This document shows, one piece after another, positions 26,806-36,278 of a stretch of DNA of 64,000 nucleotides. Source of the stretch: Mucilaginibacter daejeonensis (lineage in GTDB: Bacteria; Bacteroidota; Bacteroidia; Sphingobacteriales; Sphingobacteriaceae); NCBI RefSeq assembly GCF_020783335.1, contig NZ_CP086068.1:2542001-2606000 (forward strand). Reading direction: 5' to 3'. Below the pieces are notes generated by a model. That model did no database searches. It had not been told where the DNA came from and saw only the letters and a program-made list of their open reading frames with translations. Position numbers and translations under genes: made by a program. Positions within the stretch are counted from its first letter, which is position 1. Each line of letters begins with the position of its first letter.

Positions 26806-28092
26806 TTACCGATTCTTTGCTAACTCGACCATGGTGGTCAAATCCTCGGCCATTTGATCGGTGGAACCAGAATAACCATTCTCCGTGAAACAAATTTTGC
26901 CGTGTTTGTCAATGATGATCCGAGTGGGTATACTTTCTACTCGAAAAGCATTGGCCACCAAATTTTGCTTGTTCGTCTTAGGATCTTGTTTGTCGAAATA
27001 TACATCGAAATTGAATTTTGAATCAGAAATATACTTCATCGCTAGTTCTTTGTAGTTATTAGCATTCTCCCAAGTATCAATAAACATAAACTGAACCGTA
27101 CTGTCGTCCTTATAACGATCGACCACACGCTGCGACGCCGGGAAGGATTCTTTACAAGGAGTGCACCAAGTGGCCCAGAAATCTATGATTATGGTCTTAC
27201 CTTTCAAACTTGTCAACGATACGACATTACCATTACTGTCCTTCAATGTGAACGATGGGGCTTGCTTGTTCGTCATTTCAGCTCGCAAGCGTTCCCTGAT
27301 TTTTACTTGGATCAATTTATTTATGTCATTCAAGTATATCTCATAGCCATTTTCACTACCATGGATTTTAACGTAATTGTCTTTCATGGTCTGCATCAAG
27401 TCCTCAGTCCGGTACCCTGCGTCAAAAACCTTATTGATAACGGACATTGATTGTTTCGCGTCACCTAATGCAGATAAGATTTTTGCATAAAGTTCATAAA
27501 CGTCAGGATTAAAAGACGGTCGCTCAATGTAAAGTGGTTTTAACAATTTCTCTGCCTCCTCATATTTATCTTGTCTGTATAATATCAAGGCTAATCTTGT
27601 CTTGTAGCGCACCACTTTTTCATTGATCTGTTTATTCCACTGGCCATCAGTTAAGGTCACTGGCTTGTAACTGGATGGATTTTTAGCTATCTCACCAATA
27701 AGTTGAACCATTGATGTAGCTGGCTTTTCTGCAAATGCTGCCATACGCTTATTTGCCGTAAAATGACTTGTCATCTTGTCAAATTCTTCAGCCAACGCCA
27801 ATTTATTCCGAATGGTTTCAACATAGTGTTGATATCTTTCTAAACTATCCTTTTGCAGATAGTTGATCGCAAGAATTCGCCTCATGTCATCATAATTGAC
27901 TTCTTTAGCTGCAGAAGAGCCTTCAGGTGCTACCTTTAGTAAGCTGTTGAAGATATTTACCTTATCATCTAAATTTTTTGATTCATAAAAACTTTTAACA
28001 AGATTCGCCGGAGGCAAGCTAGTCTCAATTATTTGACTATAACCCTGTAACGTGCTAAAAAAGATGAGAAAAAAAACTGTGAACTTTTTCAT
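26806..28092 (-). CDS. TlpA-like thiol-disulfide oxidoreductase
   Basis: 428 residues with a signal peptide (hydrophobic FTVFFLIFFSTLQG, mature from about SQIIE). A long helical N-terminal region with TPR-like features fills about 30-275. The C-terminal TlpA/AhpC-type thioredoxin domain has PSFTLKDSNGN, then WCTPC (309-313), then SIPTRIIID with the cis-Pro. Such proteins reduce or isomerise disulfides in the periplasm. At the right end of the peptide island, it may balance the VKOR oxidase acting on the six-Cys peptide. Confidence 0.9.
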   Translation of the reverse strand: MKKFTVFFLIFFSTLQGYSQIIETSLPPANLVKSFYESKNLDDKVNIFNSLLKVAPEGSSAAKEVNYDDMRRILAINYLQKDSLERYQHYVETIRNKLALAEEFDKMTSHFTANKRMAAFAEKPATSMVQLIGEIAKNPSSYKPVTLTDGQWNKQINEKVVRYKTRLALILYRQDKYEEAEKLLKPLYIERPSFNPDVYELYAKILSALGDAKQSMSVINKVFDAGYRTEDLMQTMKDNYVKIHGSENGYEIYLNDINKLIQVKIRERLRAEMTNKQAPSFTLKDSNGNVVSLTSLKGKTIIIDFWATWCTPCKESFPASQRVVDRYKDDSTVQFMFIDTWENANNYKELAMKYISDSKFNFDVYFDKQDPKTNKQNLVANAFRVESIPTRIIIDKHGKICFTENGYSGSTDQMAEDLTTMVELAKNR

Positions 28093-29079
28093 AGAAGGAA
28101 ATGGTTATTTAAAACTGGCTATTAATGTATTCGAGAGATGATCAAATAGATAAGAACATTTCTCACCTAAGACGTTATAATTCTCTAACCAATTCATCAG
28201 GGCTGAAACAGTGGTCTCCGAATCATCTAAACCAAATATAATTGGATTATACTATAATTCCTATCGTTGGGGTTAATAGAATCTTGACAAGTTAGTCGAC
28301 TAACCTAAAGTTCACAAGATCTTTATGGCCTTATTTACAACGCTCCAGACTCATTGATCCTTTAAAGTTATAAGTAATTTTGATCAGTCCGGACTATTTA
28401 TTTAAGTCATTTATGACCGCTTAGTTATGATATCTTTAACTGGAAAATTAATTTAGCTCTCCAAATTAAGCATTTTGATATTTGTTAATGAAAGAAAGCG
28501 ATTTGAACTGTATTGACAAATTATCACGTTAAGCAGCACGTCCTATATGTTATCGCCGCCAAATACAAGAACTTTACTGGGAGCATTCGGTCATTAGGTG
28601 TAACATCTATTTAAATTTCTACAATTGACTGTTTGTGCGCTATAGGATATTAGGCCTGTATTATAAATTTTTGTGAGTTACGTTAACTGCGTGACTTGTT
28701 ATGGGTCAAGGTAGTAGGCATAAGTCTCGGCATATTAGATAACGGCTTTCTGAATTAGTAACCCCTATTTATACACCTTGACTTCAACATTTTCTATCAG
28801 ACAATGAACTTTGTAAGGCTAATCATTATCAGGTAAACTTCGCCATTCAACCTTGTTACCTTCTATTGACTCAAGTATCGACTGTGGGACGTAACTTTGT
28901 CACTTCTAAATCTACATGCGCCTAGTATCTATCACTGATTGACAAAATCGAAAGGTCAAATCGTGAAATTAAGCTCAACTGTAAGTGTTTAAGCTTTAAA
29001 CATGACTTTGTTATACAGATAAAAATTTTTAAATATCCCAATAGGTGTCCATCATTAAGAATTGATCATGCAGATCAGT
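28093..29079. other. Long AT-rich intergenic region with palindromes
   Basis: Almost 1 kb without a supportable gene. It holds several perfect palindromes or dyads: GTTAGTCGACTAAC at 28291, AGTCCGGACT at 28385, AGTTA-N9-TAACT at 28424 and AGTTA-CGT-TAACT at 28676. They could be regulator sites for the island or remains of decayed mobile DNA. Confidence 0.5.
28291..28304. promoter_or_regulatory. 14-bp perfect palindrome, possible operator
   Basis: GTTAGTCGACTAAC is fully self-complementary and lies 199 bases upstream of the TlpA-like gene. No regulator is identified. Confidence 0.3.
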
Positions 29080-29559
29080 TCACACTTTTTTTTGCCGTTT
29101 CACGTTATTGGGTGACACTAAAAATGTTAACCAATTTTGATATGACATAATTTGATGAGCAGACCTTTTCGATTTCAATAACCTATTTATTTTTTGAGAA
29201 TAAAATAAACAAGTATTCTGCCGAACGTTAAGCCTTCGTGATAGCTCATATGAGCTAATTTTACCTTTAGTTACATAAAGCAACATTACTAACTGGAACG
29301 CAACAGGAAGCGATATTTTACAGTTTTCAAACACTGTTCCACGTTGAGCTGACTCGATATATCCACATTTTGTACAGCGCCGGCTGTAGGGTGAATTTCC
29401 GCCACAATATAAAGTGTATTCACAGCGTCTGCAACTGTATCCTGTTTGTGCCCATTTAAGTCCTGCCAATAATTCCATGCAGGCTGAATCATCAGAGAGT
29501 ATCTTTCCAATCTCATCAAATTCATTGGCTATTTGCAATGACGTATCGTTCATTTTCAT
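29080..29559 (-). CDS. Orphan transposase-type zinc-ribbon protein
   Basis: 159 residues. A zinc ribbon is visible: CRRCEYTLYC, then RRCTKCGY, followed by RGTVFENCKISLPVAFQ and a helix-turn-helix-like SSYELSRRLNVRQNT. This is the N-terminal domain of IS1595-type transposases (zinc ribbon, GT-FE--K--L, then HTH). The DDE catalytic domain is missing, as the frame ends about 50 residues later. It is either a truncated transposase or a domesticated DNA-binding regulator; the intact frame favours the second. It lies at the right edge of the AT-rich island. Confidence 0.7.
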   Translation of the reverse strand: MKMNDTSLQIANEFDEIGKILSDDSACMELLAGLKWAQTGYSCRRCEYTLYCGGNSPYSRRCTKCGYIESAQRGTVFENCKISLPVAFQLVMLLYVTKGKISSYELSRRLNVRQNTCLFYSQKINRLLKSKRSAHQIMSYQNWLTFLVSPNNVKRQKKV

Positions 29560-29657
29560 ATCAGTTGCCTAATATCGTACCATTTGAATGCTTTAACTTT
29601 ATCTATACTTTCTTTTATTTAAGCACCAGCTTGAAAGCATTGTCCTAATGTCAGTGC

Positions 29658-30875
29658 TTAATTAACAATTTGCCAAGTTAATACTGGTTTACCTTTTTCC
29701 AAGCGGTCCTGACGCAGCAGTGCTTCGAGGTAGTAATAGTCGGCGTAGCTGATGGGCACATCGATCTCGCTGTTGGCCGGTTTGTGGCCGGTGCTGTGCA
29801 GCAATATAAAGCCCTGGCTTTCGCCTGGTTTGGCCTGATAGTTCTTGCTCAGGCTATTGGTCATCTCGTCGGCCATTTTGCGGTATTGTTTGCCGTTCTT
29901 GCTGTAAGTGCTCAACTCATAAAAGGCCGAGGCCATGATCGCTGCTGCCGAAGCATCACGTGGTGCGTTCGGGATATCGGGCGCGTTAAAGTCCCAGTAT
30001 GGCACCTTGTCGGCCGGCATGTTGGGGTTGGTCATGATGAATTTAGCTATCGCTTCAGCCTGCTTCAGGTACCTGAGATCTTTGGTCTCGCGGTAGCATA
30101 AGGTGTAACCGTACAATCCCCAGCCTTGTCCCCTTGCCCAGGCCGATGCATCGGCGTAACCCTGGTGGGTCTGTTTGTGTACCGCAGCGCCTGTTTCCGG
30201 ATCATAATCGATCACGTGGTACGAGCTAAAGTCAGGGCGGAAGTGGTTCTTCATGGTGGTGTTGGCATGCTTGATGGCAATGTTACGGAACGAGGTATCG
30301 CCCGACAGCTTGCTGGCCTCGAACAGCAGTTCCAGGTTCATCATGTTATCGATGATCACCGGGTAAGGCCATTCTTTGCGCCCGTCCCATGATTTGATCG
30401 CGCCTACTTTAGGGTTGAAACGGGTGCTCAAGGTTTTAGCCGCCTGGATGATCACATCCTTGTAGTGGGCATCCTTGGTCAAACGGTAACCGTTGCCTAC
30501 GCTGCAATAGATCTTGAAACCTACGTCGTGGGTTCCCTTGTCAAATTGTTCCGGCTCGATGAAAGCGGTGTAGGTCTTGGCAGCATCCTTCCATTTTTGA
30601 TCATGGGTATACTCGAAAAGGTACCACAACTCGCCGGGGAAGAAGCCGCTCACCCAATCACGTGAGGGGATCATGACCAGTTCGCCGGCCGCGTTCAGTG
30701 TACGTGGCGATACCACGTTCGGTTTGGTAGCTTTTTCTTTGGCCTGCGGAATCGCTTTGAGCATCACGTCCGTTTGCTTTTCTGCAAATGGGATAGCTTT
30801 CTTGGCGTTGTGTTGCGCGCTGGCTGCCGTGACCAGCATGCCGAGCGCTAAGGTTAAATGTATCTTCTTCATCAT
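29658..30875 (-). CDS. GH88-type unsaturated uronyl hydrolase
   Basis: 405 residues with a signal peptide (MMKKIHLTLALGM, ending ASAQ). The (alpha/alpha)6-barrel GH88 motifs are present: WVSGFFPGELWYLFEY, GTHDVGF and VIIDNMMNLELLFEA, with the two catalytic-type Asp residues, and ARGQGWGLYGY. The enzyme hydrates and releases 4,5-unsaturated uronic acids left by polysaccharide lyases. It is the last gene of the minus-strand PUL, 33 bases after the lyase gene, and would process that lyase's products in the periplasm. Confidence 0.92.
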   Translation of the reverse strand: MMKKIHLTLALGMLVTAASAQHNAKKAIPFAEKQTDVMLKAIPQAKEKATKPNVVSPRTLNAAGELVMIPSRDWVSGFFPGELWYLFEYTHDQKWKDAAKTYTAFIEPEQFDKGTHDVGFKIYCSVGNGYRLTKDAHYKDVIIQAAKTLSTRFNPKVGAIKSWDGRKEWPYPVIIDNMMNLELLFEASKLSGDTSFRNIAIKHANTTMKNHFRPDFSSYHVIDYDPETGAAVHKQTHQGYADASAWARGQGWGLYGYTLCYRETKDLRYLKQAEAIAKFIMTNPNMPADKVPYWDFNAPDIPNAPRDASAAAIMASAFYELSTYSKNGKQYRKMADEMTNSLSKNYQAKPGESQGFILLHSTGHKPANSEIDVPISYADYYYLEALLRQDRLEKGKPVLTWQIVN

Positions 30876-30908
30876 TTGGTTTGAGTGTCATTATTCTTAA
30901 GAGAGCTA

Positions 30909-31997
30909 CTATTTAGCTTTTTGAACGCGGTTGAGCACCAGTTGCCAGTCGAGGTATTGATCGCCCATCACCTGTTTAACGACCTTCACCATCAGCGGAT
31001 CAAAGTGATCGGCCAGCGATAGTACGATGATACCGTTCTTAGGCTCGAATGGATGACCGGCCACGTAGCCTTTCTCACCGTTTGCGGCACGGTCGCGGTC
31101 GAACTTGACCTTACTGTTGGCAAATTCGCCGTGCTTTTTCTCGCCGGTAACGAACGGCAATAGGAACTGCACCGACCGCTGTACCGATGAGCCTGTTGGC
31201 GATACAAAAGCATAATAATTCTTACCGCTACCCCGCTGTACGGCGATCATGGCTTTTAGCAATGGCTCGAGGGTGTAAATGTGGTAATGCAAAGCATCGC
31301 GCTCGGCAAAGTCATAGCTGGAACCGTCCTCGTACAGGTTCTGTACCAGTTGCTGTTCGACCAGCTTGTTCACCGTATCACGATAGCGGTCGGCGTGAAT
31401 GGCGTACACCACCTGCGCGATCACCTTGATCCGATGCGAGTTCCAGTTGTTCTTGGCGGTCGACTTATCGGGTCTGGCGAAGGGGCTGTTGATCTCGGCC
31501 ACGGCTATGCTTTCCATCCAGGTATCGATCAGCTTGCGGTCGGCCTTACTTATCTGATCACGGATAAGGTCATAGCCGGTAAAGAATTCTTCCAGCTTGG
31601 TCTCATCGATCGGGTCGCCGTTGGGCTTGTTCACTTTGGCCCAGGCCAGCAGGTAATCAATGGCCTTTTTGAGATAGTCGCGGTTATCATAAAGCCTTGA
31701 GCAAAGCGCCAGGGCATATACCTTTGGTCCGTCCTCCACTGCCTTAAGGCTCGCCGTTTTGACAGGATCGCCCATGAGTAGTCCTTGTGAGTGTACCAAG
31801 GCCACCGGACCGGGTGTTTCGGCCAATGCTTTACGGGCTGTCTTTTCAAATACCTCGAATTGGCCTTTCACCTGCTGATCGGTATCGATCGCCTGTTTTA
31901 ACTTTTTAAGCTCACCGGCGGTCAGGCTTACAAATTGTGCCTGGGCCGCAATGGCCATACCTATCAATAGCAGTAGTGGAGCGATAGCTTTTCTCAT
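30909..31997 (-). CDS. Alginate lyase family protein, PL38-like (glucuronan/alginate lyase)
   Basis: 362 residues with a signal peptide (IAPLLLLIGMAIAAQAQ). It has the alginate-lyase (alpha/alpha) fold pattern: FFTGYDLIRDQIS, then NNWNSHRIKVIAQV with the conserved Asn and His, then SSYDFAERDALHYHIYTLEPL with a Tyr and His. Layout and size match Bacteroidota PL38 proteins, which cut beta-1,4-glucuronan or alginate by beta-elimination. It starts 10 bases after the GH3 stop. With GH88 downstream, a uronic-acid substrate is likely. The exact polymer is inferred. Confidence 0.8.
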   Translation of the reverse strand: MRKAIAPLLLLIGMAIAAQAQFVSLTAGELKKLKQAIDTDQQVKGQFEVFEKTARKALAETPGPVALVHSQGLLMGDPVKTASLKAVEDGPKVYALALCSRLYDNRDYLKKAIDYLLAWAKVNKPNGDPIDETKLEEFFTGYDLIRDQISKADRKLIDTWMESIAVAEINSPFARPDKSTAKNNWNSHRIKVIAQVVYAIHADRYRDTVNKLVEQQLVQNLYEDGSSYDFAERDALHYHIYTLEPLLKAMIAVQRGSGKNYYAFVSPTGSSVQRSVQFLLPFVTGEKKHGEFANSKVKFDRDRAANGEKGYVAGHPFEPKNGIIVLSLADHFDPLMVKVVKQVMGDQYLDWQLVLNRVQKAK

Positions 31998-32007
31998 AAG
32001 GTAATTA

Positions 32008-34263
32008 TCATTGGTTGGCGGACCGGTCGGTCAATTCAAAGTTAGTACGTAAGGTGATATGGTCCGAAGAATTTCCGATCATTAATTTGAACTCGCCCGG
32101 TTCGGCGGTCCACTTCATTTGCTGATCATAGAACGACAGCATCTCCTTGTTGATCACAAATTTGATCGACTTGCTTTCGCCCGGCTTTAATGATACCTTT
32201 TCAAAGCCTTTTAGCTCCTGTACAGGTCGCGTCACGCTGGCCACTATATCCTGCAGGTAAAGCTGTACCACCTCTTCGCCGGCATATTTACCGATATTTT
32301 TGAGGTTACAGGTCACGGTGATGGAATCGGTATCTACAAAAGCTTTTTTATCCAGCTTAAGATCACTCAGCTCAAAGGTGGTGTAACTCAAACCATACCC
32401 GAACGCATAACGTGGACTGTTGGGCATGTCGAGATAACCTGAACGGTAACTGCCCGCCAGATCGGTCGGAGATGGACGCCCTGTACTTTTGTGGTTATAA
32501 TACACCGGGATCTGTCCTTCGCTGCGCGGGAAGCTCATGGTCAGTTTACCGGCGGGATCATAATCGCCGAACAATACATCGGCAATGGCATTACCCGCCT
32601 CGCTGCCCAACCACCAGGTGTGCAGTATGGCTTTAGCATTATCGGCGATCCAGTTGAAGATCATTGGCCTGCCCGACATGGTCAACACTACCACCGGCTT
32701 GCCCGTGGCTTGTACGGCCTTCACCAGTTCTTCCTGCACGCCCGGTATGTGGATATTAGCCTTGCTTTTGGCTTCGCCGCTCATATCGTAAGCCTCGCCA
32801 ACGGCCATGATCACCACATCGGCTTGTTTGGCAGTAGCAACTGCCTCGGCAAAACCCGATTTTGAGGTATCGGTGATCCCGCAGCCTTTGGCGTATAATA
32901 ACCTGGTATTTTTACCCAGTTTGTTCTCCAAACCTTCGTAAACCGATACCAATTTGTCATTATCCCACTTGACCGACCAAAAGCCCATCATATCGATATT
33001 CGACTTACCCAACGGGCCGATCACGGCTATGGTCTTGGTGTTCTTGGATAAAGGCAGCAGTTGACCGTCGTTCTTCAACAGCACGATGCTACGCTTGGCC
33101 ACATCACGTGCTTTGGCGCGGTTGGCATAACTGTTCAACTCTTTTTTCTCACGCGCCTCATTGCTGAAACGGTAAGGATCATCAAAAAGCCCAAGCTCAA
33201 ATTTTTTACGCAGGATGCGGCGTACGGCATCATCGATGATGGCCACGTCCACCTTTTTATCATTAACCAGTTTGACCAAGCTGGTGATGTATGCACGGCC
33301 TTCCATGTCCATATCGCTGCCGGCCTTAATGGCTATCTCGGCGGCCTGGGCAGGGTCTTTGGCGAACCCATGTGGGATCATCTCTTTGATAGAGCCCCAA
33401 TCGCTCACCACGAAACCGGTGAAGCCCCATTTGCCTTTTAAGATGTCGCGCTGCAAGTAGCTGTTGCCGGTGGCGGGTATGCCATTCAGATCATTGAACG
33501 AGTTCATGAAGGTGGCGGCACCTGCATCCAGTGCGGCCTTGAACGGTGGCAGGTAGGTCTCCCACAACGTTCGGTCGCCCATTTCGACGGAGTTATAATC
33601 GCGGCCGCCAATGGCAGCGCCGTATGCGGCAAAGTGTTTCACGCAAGCCATTACGGCATCCAGGTCACCCAGTTGTTTGCCCTGGAAGCCTTTCACCCGC
33701 GCCTTGGCGATCATTGAGCCGAGGTAAGTGTCCTCACCTGCTCCTTCCATCACCCTGCCCCAGCGTGGGTCGCGGGCAATATCAACCATTGGGGCGAATG
33801 TCCAGTGTATACCTGCCGCGGCCGATTCTGCAGCGGCCACCCGGGCCGATGTCTCGATTGCCTTCATATCCCATGACGAAGCTTCGGCCAATGGTATGGG
33901 GAAAGTGACGCGGTAACCGTGTATCACATCCAGCCCGAAAAGCAGCGGTATCTTTAACCTCGAACGCATGGCCAGTTCCTGTACCATGCGGGTATCCTTT
34001 GCGCCACGCACATTCAGCATCGAGCCAACTTTGCCGGTCTTTATATCTTCATACTTGCTCGAATTCTCGGTGAGCGGACCGGTAGCCAAACGGTCGCTGG
34101 TATACTGATTCAATTGGCCTACCTTTTCTTCAAGGGTCATTTGAGCCAGCAACTGGTTCAACCGCTCGTCCACCGAGCGTGTGTTGGCCGGCCTGGCCTT
34201 CTGCGCTATGGCGCCGTAATTTATTCCCGAAAAAACAAGGGCAAGCAATATTTTTTTATGCAT
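32008..34263 (-). CDS. bglX: GH3 family beta-glycosidase (BglX-like)
   Basis: 751 residues from the ATG at 34263 (MHKKILLALVF) with a signal peptide ending near AIAQK; a start three codons earlier is possible. The GH3 N-terminal TIM barrel has PLLFGLDVIHGYR, WGRVMEGAGEDTYL, KHFAAYG and the nucleophile Asp in FVVSDWGS. The C-terminal sandwich and a fibronectin-type domain (GEEVVQLYLQD) follow. BglX-like enzymes remove beta-linked glucose or related sugars from oligosaccharides. Third gene of the PUL, between SusD and the lyase. Confidence 0.92.
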   Translation of the reverse strand: MHKKILLALVFSGINYGAIAQKARPANTRSVDERLNQLLAQMTLEEKVGQLNQYTSDRLATGPLTENSSKYEDIKTGKVGSMLNVRGAKDTRMVQELAMRSRLKIPLLFGLDVIHGYRVTFPIPLAEASSWDMKAIETSARVAAAESAAAGIHWTFAPMVDIARDPRWGRVMEGAGEDTYLGSMIAKARVKGFQGKQLGDLDAVMACVKHFAAYGAAIGGRDYNSVEMGDRTLWETYLPPFKAALDAGAATFMNSFNDLNGIPATGNSYLQRDILKGKWGFTGFVVSDWGSIKEMIPHGFAKDPAQAAEIAIKAGSDMDMEGRAYITSLVKLVNDKKVDVAIIDDAVRRILRKKFELGLFDDPYRFSNEAREKKELNSYANRAKARDVAKRSIVLLKNDGQLLPLSKNTKTIAVIGPLGKSNIDMMGFWSVKWDNDKLVSVYEGLENKLGKNTRLLYAKGCGITDTSKSGFAEAVATAKQADVVIMAVGEAYDMSGEAKSKANIHIPGVQEELVKAVQATGKPVVVLTMSGRPMIFNWIADNAKAILHTWWLGSEAGNAIADVLFGDYDPAGKLTMSFPRSEGQIPVYYNHKSTGRPSPTDLAGSYRSGYLDMPNSPRYAFGYGLSYTTFELSDLKLDKKAFVDTDSITVTCNLKNIGKYAGEEVVQLYLQDIVASVTRPVQELKGFEKVSLKPGESKSIKFVINKEMLSFYDQQMKWTAEPGEFKLMIGNSSDHITLRTNFELTDRSANQ

Positions 34264-34374
34264 ATATCTCATTAATAAGTATTGCCGTGCGGTTTTACCC
34301 ACACGGCAACACAAGGTTCAGGTCGGGCATCATTCAGATAACCAAAGGTCACACATCAATTCTATGTTGGTCCG

Positions 34375-36255
34375 TTATTGCACGATCTTATCTAATGGTG
34401 CCACGTTAAGCTCAGCACCTGCATAACCTTTGTTCTGGTTGATGCGGCCGGTGATATTAAGATCGATCTCGCGTTGCGGTATCGGCCATAGCACGTGATA
34501 TGGCGATATCGTATAACGATTGCCTGAGTTGGTCACCACATTTGGGTTTTTATAGAAATCATTTTTCTCCATCACCCTATCGTACATAAAGTTATTGGTC
34601 GAGAAAGTTGCGATGTTGTAGGTTTTACCGTTATAGGCAGGTATACCTGTTTGTGCGAATATGTAGGCCATACGGGTAAGCTCTGTTTTACGAGGCTCTT
34701 CCCAGTATAACTCACGCTGACGCTCATCCAGTATGGTACCGATGTTCACCGAACCTGCGTCAGTTAACAACTGCGCTTGGGCACGTACTCTGACCTGATT
34801 AAGGTCAGCCATGGCCAGTGATGTTTGTCCTTTCCAAACGTAGGCTTCAGCACGTAGCAGGTAGGTCTCGGCCAAACGGAACACATACCAGTCGGTATTA
34901 GTACCACGCGGCGGGGACCAGTTCTTGTCAGATGCGAATTGGCTTGAACCAATGAATACCTTATAGTGCGGCCAACTGAACCATGCACGGATGGTATCAC
35001 GTGGACCGTTAACGAATCGAGAGGCAACATTGTCAGCGGTATATTGCTCCAGCTTTTTACCGTACCAGTTAGGATCAGCGTTGGTACCGCTTTTAAGGCC
35101 TGGATTGTTATACACTAGGTCGGTCATATTGATCCAGTTACCCGGTGCATGGCGCAGGTCAGTATTATCGGTCCAGATGTACTTGGTAGCATATGGCGTA
35201 CCACGTAGACGGCCGATACCACGACCATACAGCAAGGTCAACGGGGTCTCGGCGGTGATCGCATCCGACATGCCCGGCTTTCTTAGACCCGGAGTAAGAA
35301 TAGTACCGTTATGCCACATCGGGCAGCAGTTACGCATTACTTGTGATCCGTTAGGGGTAGCACCTTCCAGGTTCTCTCGATCAAGCACGACGTACAAGGC
35401 TTCGGTATTTGCACCGGCAGCTTTATTCTCTGGGCGATGAAGATCCCAGATCACATTCTTGGTAGCATCTGCACCATTCACGCCAAAGCGGCCGGTCATT
35501 AACTTGTATGGGCCGTTGATAGCCACGTTGCAAGCTGCGATGGCTTCATCGAATAAGCCCAGGGCCAGATCCACTTTAGCCAGTAAGTGAGCGGCAGCAC
35601 CTTTGGAAACGGTCCCTTTAGGGTTGGAATCATTCAGGTTGGCCACAGCAAAATCAAGATCTTCTTTCATCTTACGCAAGATGACAATGCGCTGGGTCGA
35701 GAAATAGCCGTTGTTGATCTGCTTCTCTTCTTTCAATACCAGCGGCACATCACCGAACTCGTGTACCAAACGGTAGTAACGGTAGGCACGGTGGAAATAT
35801 GCTGTTGCAAGCGTTTGGTTACGGGCCGCAGGTGTCGGCCAGGTCGCGTTATCGATACGGCTAATGATCACGTTCGCATCTTTGATACCGTTATACCAGG
35901 CGTACCAGTAACGAGCGATCTTATTGAAATCATCGCTATCCAGATTAGCCGTTGGTGTGATACTGGCATTCAAATTTTGGGCGGGCGTTGTCTTATCGGT
36001 GGTACCCTCGACCGCAGCATCGGTGAATAACGACTCTGTCAATAGCGGGGCGGAATCACCAAAGAACTCAAAACGTACGCTCGCGTTGAGCGCGTTAAGT
36101 GCGTTCGCAAATGCCACTGGTGATGTCAAGGTAACATCAGGCGTAAATTTAGAAGGTGCCTCGGGCACCAATTCACTGCGTTTGGTACAACCTGCGGCCA
36201 CAAATACCGCGGCAATGGCAATACCTGCTACTATATTTTTGTTAAGATTTTTCAT
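34375..36255 (-). CDS. SusD/RagB family nutrient-binding lipoprotein
   Basis: 626 residues. Lipoprotein signal with Cys in VFVAAGCTKR. The SusD fold with TPR-like helices is evident from blocks such as YWYAWYNGIKDANVIISRI, AYFHRAYRYYRLVHEFGDVP and FRLAETYLLRAEAY. C-terminus has YNISPYHVLWPIPQ-type sequence (here YTISPYHVLWPIPQREID). It captures glycan on the cell surface and closes the SusC channel like a lid. It starts 23 bases after the SusC stop. Confidence 0.95.
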   Translation of the reverse strand: MKNLNKNIVAGIAIAAVFVAAGCTKRSELVPEAPSKFTPDVTLTSPVAFANALNALNASVRFEFFGDSAPLLTESLFTDAAVEGTTDKTTPAQNLNASITPTANLDSDDFNKIARYWYAWYNGIKDANVIISRIDNATWPTPAARNQTLATAYFHRAYRYYRLVHEFGDVPLVLKEEKQINNGYFSTQRIVILRKMKEDLDFAVANLNDSNPKGTVSKGAAAHLLAKVDLALGLFDEAIAACNVAINGPYKLMTGRFGVNGADATKNVIWDLHRPENKAAGANTEALYVVLDRENLEGATPNGSQVMRNCCPMWHNGTILTPGLRKPGMSDAITAETPLTLLYGRGIGRLRGTPYATKYIWTDNTDLRHAPGNWINMTDLVYNNPGLKSGTNADPNWYGKKLEQYTADNVASRFVNGPRDTIRAWFSWPHYKVFIGSSQFASDKNWSPPRGTNTDWYVFRLAETYLLRAEAYVWKGQTSLAMADLNQVRVRAQAQLLTDAGSVNIGTILDERQRELYWEEPRKTELTRMAYIFAQTGIPAYNGKTYNIATFSTNNFMYDRVMEKNDFYKNPNVVTNSGNRYTISPYHVLWPIPQREIDLNITGRINQNKGYAGAELNVAPLDKIVQ

Positions 36256-36278
36256 ATTTCACAAATCTTCTGATCCGG

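Noticed and set aside
28093..29079. CRISPR array or additional precursor peptides in the 1-kb gap
   Set aside because: No regular repeats and no small frame with a GG leader were found on either strand.
34764..35440. Long frames inside the SusD gene
   Set aside because: They are alternative-frame shadows of a strongly supported gene.
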